Below are positions 36,648-45,963 of a stretch of DNA of 64,000 nt, piece after piece. The position numbers and the translations under genes were made by a program. The DNA lies in contig JACTNB010000021.1 of NCBI GenBank assembly GCA_014584345.1, positions 62,001 to 126,000 on the forward strand, in the 5' to 3' direction. Within the stretch, counting starts at the first letter, position 1. Every line of letters starts with the position of its first letter. The notes beneath the pieces are model-generated. The model was not told the DNA's origin, made no database searches, and saw only the letters and a list, made by a program, of their open reading frames with translations. This DNA is from Planctomycetota bacterium (GTDB lineage Bacteria; Planctomycetota; Planctomycetia; Planctomycetales; Planctomycetaceae).

Positions 36648-38018
36648 ATGTACTATGAGCTGTTGTTACCCGATTTACGGATGGCACTGGCGGAAAATGA
36701 CGATCTGGCATTACGCGAGTTTTGCGAAGTGCTGTTTCCGGCTGCCTGCGCGGAAATTCTGGCGGAACTGAATGCAGCCGACGCCTGGCGGGTTCTCTCC
36801 AAATGCCGCCTGGAACGGCGCGCGGAGATCTTTGGGTTTCTGCCGCTCGCGTTCCAGGTGGAACTGGTCGATCTGATAGATCGACAGTCGCTGTCGCGAA
36901 TGATCGAGGAGATGGCGGCGGATGATCGCGTGGACCTGCTCGAATGCCTCGATCGCGAGCACGTCGAAAGCCTGCTGCCGTTGATCGCGCAGGCCGAGCG
37001 GACGGATATCCGTAAACTGTTGTCGTACCCGGAAGAATCGGCCGGGGCGATCATGACGACGGAATACGCTTCACTCCCCCAGAACATCACCGTGCAGGAG
37101 GCCTTTGAAAAACTGCGATTGCAGGCGCCGGATCGCGAGACGATTTATTACATTTATATCCTCGACGAGCAGCGCCGCTTGCTCGGTTTTATCTCGATGC
37201 GAAAGCTGATCCTGGCCAAGCCCAAGCAGTTGCTGTCGGAGATCATGGCACGGGATGTCGTTTCGGTGCGGGTGGACGACGACCAGGAAGAGGTCGCGGA
37301 GAAGATCAATCGTTACGGCTTCATTGCCATTCCGGTGGTTGACAACGAACGTCGCCTGGTCGGGATTGTCACGCATGACGACGCGGCGGACGTTATTCGA
37401 GAGGAGGCCGAAGAAGACCAGCAGCGCCTGGTGGCCGTGGCGCCCCTCGATGAATCGTACCTGACGACCTCCGTGCTGACCTTGGCGCAAAAACGGGGGG
37501 TGTGGCTGTTTTTTCTGCTGGGGGCAGCGTTTGTGACGGCCAAGATTGTCGGATTCTACGAGGGAAATTCCGAACAGGGCTGGATGATCATGTTTTTGCC
37601 GCTGGTGCTGGCCAGTGGGGGGAATGCGGGCTCTCAATCTGCGGCCCTGGTAATTTCCGCCCTGGCGCGGGAACGCAGCCAGAGTAGTTCTGCGTACAAC
37701 AAGCGAGCCCAGCGGATCCTCGTGCGAGAATTCGCCTTGAGTTGCCTGCTGGGGGGCTCCATGTCGGTCTTTTCCCTGTTGGTGGCCTGGGTCTTGACGG
37801 GTTCGCTAGTGGCCGCGATACACGTCTCTTCGACAGTCCTGCTGGTCGTGGTCATCGCGGCAGTGACAGGGGCGGCATTGCCTTTGATCATCCAGTATTT
37901 TAATGCGGATCCGGCGTATATGTCGACGCCGTTGATTGCCGCCATGGTCGACATGATGGGAGTGGTGATTTACTTCAATGTCGCCTATCTGATCTTTGGT
38001 CACCTCCCTGGAATGTGA
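36648..38018 (+). CDS. mgtE: Magnesium transporter MgtE
   Basis: 456 residues. The N-terminal helical MgtE_N domain is about 10-130. A CBS pair follows (about 135-260, MTTEYASLPQNITVQEAFEKL and IMARDVVSVRVDDDQEEVAE). A membrane domain of five helices (about 285-456) has VLASGGNAGSQSAALVISALA and PLIAAMVDMMGVVIYFNVAY. MgtE is a Mg2+-gated channel-like transporter whose N and CBS domains sense cytosolic Mg2+. Length is normal. It is separated from rpsI by a terminator, so transcribed alone. Confidence 0.95.
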   Translation: MYYELLLPDLRMALAENDDLALREFCEVLFPAACAEILAELNAADAWRVLSKCRLERRAEIFGFLPLAFQVELVDLIDRQSLSRMIEEMAADDRVDLLECLDREHVESLLPLIAQAERTDIRKLLSYPEESAGAIMTTEYASLPQNITVQEAFEKLRLQAPDRETIYYIYILDEQRRLLGFISMRKLILAKPKQLLSEIMARDVVSVRVDDDQEEVAEKINRYGFIAIPVVDNERRLVGIVTHDDAADVIREEAEEDQQRLVAVAPLDESYLTTSVLTLAQKRGVWLFFLLGAAFVTAKIVGFYEGNSEQGWMIMFLPLVLASGGNAGSQSAALVISALARERSQSSSAYNKRAQRILVREFALSCLLGGSMSVFSLLVAWVLTGSLVAAIHVSSTVLLVVVIAAVTGAALPLIIQYFNADPAYMSTPLIAAMVDMMGVVIYFNVAYLIFGHLPGM

Positions 38019-38069
38019 CGCCTGACGGTCGATTTCGCCGGAACGGAGTGCCGCTGCAGTGGCCGCTTC

Positions 38070-38096
38070 TCGGGGGATCTGCGGCGATATCCCCGA
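38070..38096 (+). terminator. Weak hairpin after mgtE
   Basis: TCGGGG (38070-38075) pairs with CCCCGA (38091-38096) and is followed by TGGAATTTTC. The stem is short and the T-run weak, so it is only a possible terminator. Confidence 0.35.
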
Positions 38097-38269
38097 TGGA
38101 ATTTTCTCCGATGGGACATGTTTCCCGCGAATCATGAACGCGTCTGGCGCGACACGATTTACCGAAAATCCAGATATCCCAGGCTGTTTATTCTTTTCAT
38201 TCCACGTGGGGGCTTCTCATACTGTGTTACATGTCATTAAGTTTCTGTAACCATTGGGAGAGTAAACGG

Positions 38270-41200
38270 ATGTGGCAAAACGTATTGCGGGCTGGGGTAT
38301 TGATTCTGCTGTGTTTTGGATCGAATTGGACCAGAGGCTCCGAAATTTTCCTGCCTTCTCAACCGACGGTTTCGCCGAATGGTGAAACCATCGTATTTCA
38401 CTGCGAAGGGGATTTGTGGTCGGTATCGAGCGCGGGTGGCGTGGCGCAACGCTTGTCGGTGCATCCCTCCCGCGAGTGGCAACCCGTCTTTTCACCGGAT
38501 GGTCAACAGTTGGCATTTGTGAGTGACCGCACGGGGGCCGAACAGGTTTACGTGATGCCGGCTGCGGGAGGGGCTCCGCGTCAGGTCACGTTCCACACCG
38601 CCGGGTCTGCTGTGCAAGATTGGCATCCCGACGGCCTGTCCTTGCTCGTCACGGGGCAACGGGACCATTTCTGGCGCGAGGCCGAGCGTTTCTTCCTGAT
38701 CAATCTCGAACAGCGGCAAGCCGAACAACTGGTCTTCGATGCCTGGGGAATCGATGGGAAATTGTCTCCCGATGGTCGTAAGGTGTTGTTTGTACGGGGG
38801 GGAGAACGCTGGTGGCGGAAAGGGTATCGAGGGGCGCGCTCGGCTCAAATCTGGTTATACGAACGTGACGGGGGGACGTACACAAAAGTGCTGGAAAAGG
38901 AAACCGATTGCAACTGGCCCCTGTGGAAGCCCGATGGAAGCGGATTCTATTACACCAGCGGCGCCAATAGCGACGGCTACAATTTGTGGGAGTACCATCT
39001 CGATACGGGAGAAGAGACCCAATTGACTCGGTTCACCGCGGATTCCGTGGTGTTTCCCGCCCTTTCGCGCGACGGCTCGACGCTAGTCTTTCGGCATTTG
39101 TTTCATTTGTATGTGTATCGCCCGGGACAGGATCCGTTACCGCAACGGCTGACCATAACCTACGGAGGCGATCATGTTCTGCCGGAAGTCTGGCGACGGC
39201 AGTTCACCCGTGCCGATAACGTTTCCTTCACCGCGGATGGGCTGGAAGTGGCCTTTGCGGCGGGAGGCGACATCTGGGTGATGGATACAGAACTCCGCGA
39301 GCCTCGGCAAGTGACGTCGTCTCCAGAAGAGGAACGCGAACCGGTTTTCTCGGCCGATGGCAAGTCATTGTATTTCCTGAGTGATCGGGAAGGGCAGACA
39401 GATATCTGGAAAGCCGAAGCCGCGACCCCCGGGGCCGCCTTATGGGAAAGCAGAGACTTCACGACGACCCGCCTGACCAACAGCGCGGAGGTGGAGTTCG
39501 ACGTGTCGATCAGCCCGGACGAGGAACATCTGTTTTATCAGAAAAAGCGGGGGGAACTCTGGGTGATGCGCACCGATGGCACCGGGAACAGGCGTATTCT
39601 GTCGCACTGGAACAGCCTGAATTACAGCATATCACCCGACGGTAAGTGGATTGCCGCTTCCTACGAGGACGAGGACTTCAACGACGACGTTTACATTCTG
39701 CCGGTGGATGGCTCCCGCGAACCATATAATGTGTCGCGACATCCAACCGATGATTACAGCCCGGTCTGGTCGCCCGACGGGAAAATACTCGCCTACACGG
39801 GGAACCGTGGCTTCAACGGGGACCGGGATATTTTTTTTGTGTATCTCCGCAAGCAGGATGGAGATCAGCAGAGCCGGGACCGGAAACTGGAACAGGCACG
39901 CGATAAAATCCTGAAGGCCCGGCCACAATCCAAACCCGCCGAACAAAAACCGGCGGAAGCCAAGCCGGCAGAGACTCCCCAGAAGCCCCCCTTGACGGAG
40001 GTAGTCATCGATTTCGAGGATCTGCACCGGCGAGTTCGACGGGTGGGTCTTGGCAATACGTCGGCAAGCACGCTGGTCTTTTCGCCGGACAGTAAGAAAC
40101 TGGCATTTGCGGCAAAGATCAATGACCGGGCCGGTACCTACACAATCGAATTCCCCGACAAAATGACCCCCGTATTGCTTTCTGGCAGCACGGGTAGTCT
40201 GGTGCGCTGGCTGCCGAAAACAAAGGCGATCGTCTGGCTTTCGGGGGGAGTACCGGGGACGCTGTCGGCTACGGGGGCCGAAACCAAATACACCTTCCGC
40301 GTAGATCAGGAAGTGGATCGGGGCCTGCGGTATCGAGCCGCGTTCGATCAATGCTGGAGAGTCATGCGGGATAACTGGTACGACGATCGCCTGGGAAACC
40401 GAAACTGGGACGAAGTCCGCCGAAAGTATCGGGAAGTCGCGGGGAACGTGACGGATTATCCCCGTCTGGCGACCATCATTCATCTGATGCTGGGGGAATT
40501 GAATGGTTCGCATCTGGGATTTTCGGGGAGTGATTTGCCGGGGCCTGCGAATCCCCAGCAGTGGATCGAACAGACGGCACATCTGGGAGTTCGATTCGAC
40601 CTGAACCATCGTGGGCCGGGGCTCAGGATTCGAGACGTGATTCCCGATGGTCCAGCCGCGAAGGCGGGAAGCGAATTGCGGGCGGGCGAGCTGATCCTGG
40701 CGATCAACGGGACCGTCATCGATCCGGCCTACGATCTCACGCAAATTCTGAATGGAACACTCGCACGGGATTTGACCCTAACAGTGCGGCGCGTCGATGA
40801 GCCACCGACGGAACGTGAAGTGACGTTGCGGCCCATCAGTTTCGCGGCGGCCCGCGAACTGTTGTATCCGATGTTGATGCAGCAGCGACATGATCAGGTC
40901 AGCGAGAAATCGGGGAATAAATTCGGGTATCTGCATATTCGATCAATGAATCAACCCAGCTTCGAGGTGTTCCAGAAGCAGCTTTATGAATTGGGGTATG
41001 GTAAGGAAGGGCTGATCATCGACGTACGCGACAACGGGGGTGGGTTTACCACCGACCACTTGTTAACAGCCCTCACGCAGCCGCGGCATTCCATCACGGT
41101 GGCGCGGGATGGTGTTCCCGGATATCCCCAGGACCGGACGATTTATGCCACCTGGCATAAACCGATTGTGGTATTGTGCAACCAGAACAGTTACAGCAAC

Positions 41201-41530
41201 GCGGAGATTTTCAGTCACGCGATTAAAGGCTTGAAACGGGGCAAGCTGGTGGGCGTTGCCACCGCGGGGGGGGTAATCAGCACAGGGGCGGTGAGTATCA
41301 TGGATATCGGAGTGTTGCGGTATCCCTTCCGAGGCTGGTACAGCCAATGGACGGGCGAAGACATGGAATTGTCCGGCGCGGTTCCCGATGTGATCATCTG
41401 GCCCGAACCGGGGCAACTCCCCGCGGGCCGTGACGTGCAACTGGAAAAAGCGATCGAGATTCTGGCCCAGGAAGTGGAACTGGAGCAACAAAAGCCCCCC
41501 GTGAAACTCAGGAAGGCCACGGAACGCTAA
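38270..41530 (+). CDS. Secreted tricorn-like S41 protease
   Basis: 1086 residues with a signal peptide (MWQNVLRAGVLILLCF). GGGAG 9 nt upstream selects the ATG at 38270 over 38231. Residues about 25-560 form WD40/PD40-like propeller blades (PTVSPNGETIVFHCEGDLW, PVFSADGKSLYFLSDREG, PVWSPDGKILAYTGNRGF). Next is the tricorn core, with MLGELNGSHLGFSG holding the likely catalytic His. A PDZ domain (about 768-845) precedes the S41 domain, where QNSYSNAEIFSHAIKGL holds the nucleophile Ser and GVATAGGVISTG follows. A Lys/Pro/Glu-rich linker near 555-590 interrupts the blades. Predicted extracytoplasmic peptide-degrading protease. Confidence 0.93.
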   Translation: MWQNVLRAGVLILLCFGSNWTRGSEIFLPSQPTVSPNGETIVFHCEGDLWSVSSAGGVAQRLSVHPSREWQPVFSPDGQQLAFVSDRTGAEQVYVMPAAGGAPRQVTFHTAGSAVQDWHPDGLSLLVTGQRDHFWREAERFFLINLEQRQAEQLVFDAWGIDGKLSPDGRKVLFVRGGERWWRKGYRGARSAQIWLYERDGGTYTKVLEKETDCNWPLWKPDGSGFYYTSGANSDGYNLWEYHLDTGEETQLTRFTADSVVFPALSRDGSTLVFRHLFHLYVYRPGQDPLPQRLTITYGGDHVLPEVWRRQFTRADNVSFTADGLEVAFAAGGDIWVMDTELREPRQVTSSPEEEREPVFSADGKSLYFLSDREGQTDIWKAEAATPGAALWESRDFTTTRLTNSAEVEFDVSISPDEEHLFYQKKRGELWVMRTDGTGNRRILSHWNSLNYSISPDGKWIAASYEDEDFNDDVYILPVDGSREPYNVSRHPTDDYSPVWSPDGKILAYTGNRGFNGDRDIFFVYLRKQDGDQQSRDRKLEQARDKILKARPQSKPAEQKPAEAKPAETPQKPPLTEVVIDFEDLHRRVRRVGLGNTSASTLVFSPDSKKLAFAAKINDRAGTYTIEFPDKMTPVLLSGSTGSLVRWLPKTKAIVWLSGGVPGTLSATGAETKYTFRVDQEVDRGLRYRAAFDQCWRVMRDNWYDDRLGNRNWDEVRRKYREVAGNVTDYPRLATIIHLMLGELNGSHLGFSGSDLPGPANPQQWIEQTAHLGVRFDLNHRGPGLRIRDVIPDGPAAKAGSELRAGELILAINGTVIDPAYDLTQILNGTLARDLTLTVRRVDEPPTEREVTLRPISFAAARELLYPMLMQQRHDQVSEKSGNKFGYLHIRSMNQPSFEVFQKQLYELGYGKEGLIIDVRDNGGGFTTDHLLTALTQPRHSITVARDGVPGYPQDRTIYATWHKPIVVLCNQNSYSNAEIFSHAIKGLKRGKLVGVATAGGVISTGAVSIMDIGVLRYPFRGWYSQWTGEDMELSGAVPDVIIWPEPGQLPAGRDVQLEKAIEILAQEVELEQQKPPVKLRKATER

Positions 41531-41758
41531 TCCACTTTCACGATTGCATAGCCAGAAAACCAGTCGCGCCTTAGTAGTTTGTCATTTTTCAATCCCAGGA
41601 AAACCGCCATCGAGAGGTTCAGCCCTGGGCTATGCCGGCCCCGCACAGTTCGCGCAGGCCACCTCACCTAAACCCCACGCCCACTATTGTAGGGGAAGTC
41701 CAATCACGCGGTATAATGCACACGTCCCTAACGCTACAACGAGACACCCGAACCCGCT

Positions 41759-43873
41759 ATGACCACTGATAATCCCGAGCAATGCCCCTCGACGGGAGAC
41801 TTGCTGCCTCGCGAGGTCGAAATTCTCCGCCGTTTCGAGAGTTTGAAGGAGTATATCGGCTGGACGGCAGCGGACGATGCGCATGCGGAGTTGCTGACGC
41901 GCGTCTTGGCTCCCTATGGAGCCATGCTGGCGGACGATTTTTATGCCCAGATCGAAAACCATCCTGCCGCTTATCGGGTGATTACGGGGGGAGCGGCGCA
42001 AATTCAGCGTCTGAAGGAGAGCTTGATCGCCTGGCTGGTTGATACGCTGAAATCCCGGCACAATGCGGATTACGTGTTGCGTCGTTGGCGTATTGGCCGC
42101 AGGCATGTGGAAATCGGACTGGATCAGTTATACGTGAGCGCCGCGTTCGCGCGGGTGCGGGCGCGAATGAATGACTTAATCTGCCATTCTGCCGACCTCT
42201 CCATGGAGGAACGCATCCAGGCACACCTGTCGCTGAATAAGCGTCTCGACCTGGAACTGGCGATTATGTCGGACGCTTATCAGCGGGAGTATCAATCCCG
42301 CCAGCTTCCGGTGGATCAGGCACGGCTGCAGCAGCAGAAACTTCTGGCAATATTAAGCGAGGAAGCCCTGGCGGGAGCCAGCCTGAATGTGATATTCGAT
42401 CAGGCTGTGGTCTACCTGACGCGTGCCTTCCAGGCGGACCAGTGTGAGTACCTTGAACTGGATCGCACGCAGCGGACGTTGCGATTGAAATCCGCTTCGG
42501 GCTGGCCCGTGTGGAAAATCGGGGAGATCGTGGGGCGACTCGAAAATTCCGCCCAGTTGAATCATCTGGATCAATGGAAGGGCTGCCGCGAAATCGAGGA
42601 TTTACAATTCCGCAACTCCCCCCTGCCGCTGCCGGCCTGGACCGATCCGCAAATGGTCAGCAGCCTGGACGTAGTGGTTCGCAGTGAATCGGGAGTGTGG
42701 GGAGTGCTGGGAGTGCATTTCCGCCAACGTCGCCAGTTTCGCCCCTCGGATCACGATTTTCTGGTTTCCATCGCGCATTTGCTGGCGAATGCGGTGCATC
42801 GCAAGCGAATCGAAAAGCAGCGAGCGGAAAGTGAAAATCAACTCCGGCGACTGGTCGAACGCCTGCCAGCCGGCGCGGTGTACGTGATTCAGGGGACATT
42901 GCATGTGAATCAGGCGGTGGAGGCGATGACCGGTTGTTCGCGAGACCAACTCCGGCAACTCGAAGACTGGAATCGCCTGGTCTTGGAGCAAACGGTCGGC
43001 GAGGATCCCCAGGAATTGCCGGGAGTCCATCACGAAGGGCGGATCGTGCAATCGCAACTGCGAATTCGACATCTCGATGGCAGGGATCGTCTGCTGTCGC
43101 AAGTGAAATTTCAGTCGGGTACGGATGAGATCTGGCTGCTGCACGATGTGACGCAGGAAGCGGAGTATCATCGCAGGCAACTTCAGTCCGAACGTCTGGC
43201 GGCGATCGGACAGATGATCACCGGCCTGGCACATGAAAGCCGCAACGCCCTGCAGAGAATGCAGGCATGCACGGAAATGCTGGAACTGGAAGTCGAGGGA
43301 AACACGCAGGCGCTCTCGCTGATCACGCGGTTGCAACAGGCCCAGGATGATCTGCAACTGCTGTTCGACGAAGTCCGGAATTATGCCTCGCCTCTGAAGT
43401 TGGAACCTGCTCCCGTCAAACTCTCCGATCTTATTCGCCAGGCCTGGGATCAACTGGAACCCTCACGCAAGCAGCGTAAGGGGGGGCTCCAGTTCCTGGG
43501 GGATTCCGCGGAGGTGGAACTTTTCGTGGACAGGTTCCGCATGGTTCAAGTGTTCAGAAACTTTTTCGAGAATTCCCTGGCCGCTTGCAGCGATCCTTGT
43601 GAGATTTCCCTGGAGGTTCGTGTATTTCCGCGAGAAAGCGGTCGGCAACTGGAATTGACCCTGCGGGATAATGGGCCGGGATTGGCCGCTTCGGTGGCCG
43701 CCAAAGTCTTTGAGCCATTTTTTACAACAAAGCCGAAGGGTTCGGGTTTAGGCATGGCAATTGCTTCACGGATCATCACGGCGCATCATGGGGATGTGCT
43801 GGCGTTCAGCCACCCGGGCAGGGGGGCTGAGTTTCGCATTATATTGCCGCTCGATTCCCGAGAAACGCACTGA
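41759..43873 (+). CDS. Globin-coupled sensor histidine kinase (protoglobin-GAF-PAS-HisKA-HATPase)
   Basis: 704 residues, soluble. The N-terminal sensor-globin domain (about 20-160) shows LADDFYAQIENHP and RIGRRHVEIGLDQLYV; His116 fits the proximal haem ligand of globin-coupled sensors. A GAF domain (about 195-345) and a PAS-like domain (about 350-465) follow. The HisKA box GLAHESRNALQRM has phospho-acceptor His492. The HATPase has RNFFENSLAA, DNGPGL and KGSGLGMAIASRI. The haem globin suggests sensing of O2, NO or CO. It is followed by two response-regulator genes and then the cbb3 oxidase operon, so control of respiration by oxygen is the natural inference. Confidence 0.88.
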   Translation: MTTDNPEQCPSTGDLLPREVEILRRFESLKEYIGWTAADDAHAELLTRVLAPYGAMLADDFYAQIENHPAAYRVITGGAAQIQRLKESLIAWLVDTLKSRHNADYVLRRWRIGRRHVEIGLDQLYVSAAFARVRARMNDLICHSADLSMEERIQAHLSLNKRLDLELAIMSDAYQREYQSRQLPVDQARLQQQKLLAILSEEALAGASLNVIFDQAVVYLTRAFQADQCEYLELDRTQRTLRLKSASGWPVWKIGEIVGRLENSAQLNHLDQWKGCREIEDLQFRNSPLPLPAWTDPQMVSSLDVVVRSESGVWGVLGVHFRQRRQFRPSDHDFLVSIAHLLANAVHRKRIEKQRAESENQLRRLVERLPAGAVYVIQGTLHVNQAVEAMTGCSRDQLRQLEDWNRLVLEQTVGEDPQELPGVHHEGRIVQSQLRIRHLDGRDRLLSQVKFQSGTDEIWLLHDVTQEAEYHRRQLQSERLAAIGQMITGLAHESRNALQRMQACTEMLELEVEGNTQALSLITRLQQAQDDLQLLFDEVRNYASPLKLEPAPVKLSDLIRQAWDQLEPSRKQRKGGLQFLGDSAEVELFVDRFRMVQVFRNFFENSLAACSDPCEISLEVRVFPRESGRQLELTLRDNGPGLAASVAAKVFEPFFTTKPKGSGLGMAIASRIITAHHGDVLAFSHPGRGAEFRIILPLDSRETH

Positions 43874-43898
43874 GGTAGGATGTCTTGGGGGACAATTC

Positions 43899-44261
43899 AT
43901 GAAAATCATTGTTGCCGACGACGAAGCCGATATGCGCGACTACCTCCGTGCCATTCTGACACACTGGGGGCACCAAGTGGTGGCGGTCGCGGATGATGGA
44001 GTTCAACTGGTGGAGTATTGCCGCGCTTGCAGGCCCGACCTGATCATTACAGACTTGCGTATGCCGAACCTGAACGGCGATGATGCCATTCGCGAAATCT
44101 GGAAGCAGGCAGCCATTCCGGTAATTTTGATTTCCGCGTATCAATGTCCCGAGGAACTTGCGAATGCGGCGGCTTATCCGTCCCTCCGCTATCTCAACAA
44201 GCCCATCAACCGCAACAAATTGCGAGAGACCTTAAACACCTTGCCCACGATTTCTCAATAA
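43899..44261 (+). CDS. Single-domain response regulator (CheY-like)
   Basis: 120 residues from MKIIVADDEADMRDYL. The Asp pair at 7-8, phospho-acceptor Asp52 (LIITDLRMP), the Ser/Thr position (VILISAYQ) and Lys (LNKPI) are all present. There is no output domain. It lies 25 nt after the kinase and 50 nt before the NtrC-type gene. The longer frame from 43761 overlaps the kinase and is rejected. It may be a phosphate sink, a relay, or a competitor for the kinase. Confidence 0.9.
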   Translation: MKIIVADDEADMRDYLRAILTHWGHQVVAVADDGVQLVEYCRACRPDLIITDLRMPNLNGDDAIREIWKQAAIPVILISAYQCPEELANAAAYPSLRYLNKPINRNKLRETLNTLPTISQ

Positions 44262-44311
44262 ATTCCAGGCAAGAGAGTGGATCGGGCATCCCCTCGATGA
44301 CGTAATTTCCC

Positions 44312-45661
44312 ATGAGCAATTCTCCCGAACCGATCGATCTGCTGATCGTGGATGACGACGTCTTCCTGCAGCAGGACCTGAAGTCGTACTTCTCCCGCAA
44401 GAACTACCGTGTCATGACGGCGGGCAGTACGGCTGAAGCCCTGGACATATTGGAGACTCGCGTAATTCCCGTCCTGGTGGTGGATATGCTGCTGCCGGAT
44501 GGATCGGGAATTGAACTGCTGGAAAAACTGGGGGAGCAGGTAAGCGATTCCGAAGTGATCATGCTGACGGGACAGGGCTCGATCGAAACCGCAGTTGAAG
44601 CGATGAAGAAAGGGGCCCTGGACTATTTAACCAAGCCCGTGCGGCTCAAGGAACTGGAAGCCGTAATCGAGCGGGCGGCAGGCGTGAATCGACTGAAACG
44701 CCAAAACCAGCAACTGCAAGGGATGCTGCGTCAAAGGACGGCCGAGGAACCCGTATTGATCGGGGCTTCCCCTGTCATGCAGGATGTGTTTCGGTTAATT
44801 CAGCGATTGGCGCCCGCCGACAAACCGATTCTCATCCAAGGGGAAAGCGGAACCGGCAAGGAATTGGTCGCACGGGCGATACACCAGGCCAGTTGCGTGG
44901 GTGATAATCCGCTGGTCGCGGTGAACTGCGCGGCTTTGCCGGAGCAATTGATGGAAAGCGAGATGTTCGGTCACGAAAAAGGGGCTTTTACTGGCGCCAC
45001 TTCCGTCAAGTCTGGGTTATTTGAAATCGCCGATGGCGGAACATTGTTTATCGACGAAGTCGGGGAACTGGCCCCGGTGCTTCAGGCAAAATTACTGCGG
45101 ACATTGGAGGATGGTTCGTTCCGCCGCGTCGGCTCGACGAAACAACGGCGCGTGACGGTGCGGTTGATCGCGGCGACAAATCGGGATTTGCTGAAAGAGG
45201 TTCAGGCGGGCCGATTTCGGGAAGATCTGTATTACCGCATTAACGTGCTCACGTTGGGTTTGCCCCCCTTGAGAGAACGCCTGGACGATCTTCCCCTGCT
45301 GCTGCGAGAATTTGCGGGGCCGGAATACTCCCTGGAAGCGGGCCTGGAAACAGCACTGCGGCGATACACCTGGCCCGGGAATGTGCGTCAACTGAAAAAT
45401 GCAGTGGAACGAGCACGTATTCTGGCCGAAAACCACGTTCTCGAACTAAAGAACTTCCCGGAGGAGATTCAGCGTTCCCTCGCCAATGCGGAGATTCCAG
45501 CGGAGATGGATGTGGACGCCCTGGGGGCATTAACCCGTCAGCATATCGAACAGGTACTACGCAAACATGGAGGCAACAAAACGACTGCCGCACGCATGTT
45601 GGGCGTGAGTCGGCGAACGCTGTATCGCCTGCTCGAAAAATATGCGATCTCGGATGAATGA
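44312..45661 (+). CDS. NtrC-type sigma-54-dependent response regulator
   Basis: 449 residues. The receiver (about 8-125) has Asp58 in VLVVDMLLPDGSG and LTKP. The AAA+ domain (about 145-370) has GESGTGKELVARAIH (Walker A), intact GAFTGA at 224-229 and TLFIDEVGEL (Walker B). A Fis-type HTH (about 405-445) has LRKHGGNKTTAARMLGVSRRTLYRLLEKY. Intact GAFTGA means it can activate sigma-54 RNA polymerase. It lies directly upstream of ccoNO, whose upstream region has a -24/-12 match, so that operon is the likely target. Confidence 0.94.
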   Translation: MSNSPEPIDLLIVDDDVFLQQDLKSYFSRKNYRVMTAGSTAEALDILETRVIPVLVVDMLLPDGSGIELLEKLGEQVSDSEVIMLTGQGSIETAVEAMKKGALDYLTKPVRLKELEAVIERAAGVNRLKRQNQQLQGMLRQRTAEEPVLIGASPVMQDVFRLIQRLAPADKPILIQGESGTGKELVARAIHQASCVGDNPLVAVNCAALPEQLMESEMFGHEKGAFTGATSVKSGLFEIADGGTLFIDEVGELAPVLQAKLLRTLEDGSFRRVGSTKQRRVTVRLIAATNRDLLKEVQAGRFREDLYYRINVLTLGLPPLRERLDDLPLLLREFAGPEYSLEAGLETALRRYTWPGNVRQLKNAVERARILAENHVLELKNFPEEIQRSLANAEIPAEMDVDALGALTRQHIEQVLRKHGGNKTTAARMLGVSRRTLYRLLEKYAISDE

Positions 45662-45690
45662 GACGGGGCAGACTTCGCGCGAGCGCGCGG

Positions 45691-45713
45691 ATCCGCACGC
45701 TCGATGTGCGGAT
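45691..45713. promoter_or_regulatory. Dyad ATCCGCAC-N7-GTGCGGAT, candidate activator site
   Basis: Perfect 8-bp inverted repeat with a 7-nt spacer, about 150-185 nt upstream of the predicted -12 element. This is within the usual range for enhancer sites of NtrC-type activators. It lacks a T-run and so is a poor terminator for the gene that ends 30 nt before it. Confidence 0.45.
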
Positions 45714-45860
45714 GTGTCACACGTTGCGAGCTGATGGAGCAGTGTGGGCTGATGCGATGTAAAATATTGCTGTCGACGGGCAAGAGTCCTGGTGTTAAAA
45801 TGTTCTCGTTTACGCGAAACTCGGGTACATTTTTCCGACTGCGTCAGCATGTCGCGACTC

Positions 45861-45875
45861 TGGCATACATCTTGC
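45861..45875 (+). promoter_or_regulatory. Sigma-54 (-24/-12) promoter upstream of ccoNO
   Basis: TGGCATACATCTTGC matches the consensus TGGCAC-N5-TTGC with the invariant GG-N10-GC spacing. Transcription would start near 45887, giving a leader of about 77 nt before the ccoNO ATG. The adjacent gene encodes a GAFTGA-bearing activator. Confidence 0.6.
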
Positions 45876-45963
45876 GTACTACTTCTGGTGGAACGTAAAC
45901 CAAATACGGGTTGGCGTACTATGGTAGGGTGATTCACTGAATACTCTGTTATGAAATGAAAAC

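Larger units (their letters stand above)
45662..45963 (+). promoter_or_regulatory. cbb3 operon control region
   Basis: 302 nt between the NtrC-type regulator and ccoNO. It contains an 8-bp dyad (45691-45713), GTGTCACAC at 45713-45721, a GTTT-N5-AAAC dyad (45808-45820) and a sigma-54 promoter match (45861-45875). No FNR box (TTGAT-N4-ATCAA) was seen. Confidence 0.6.

Noticed and set aside
45691..45713. The dyad read as an intrinsic terminator of the NtrC-type gene
   Set aside because: No T-run follows the stem on either strand. A regulatory site is the better reading, although Rho-independent pausing cannot be excluded.
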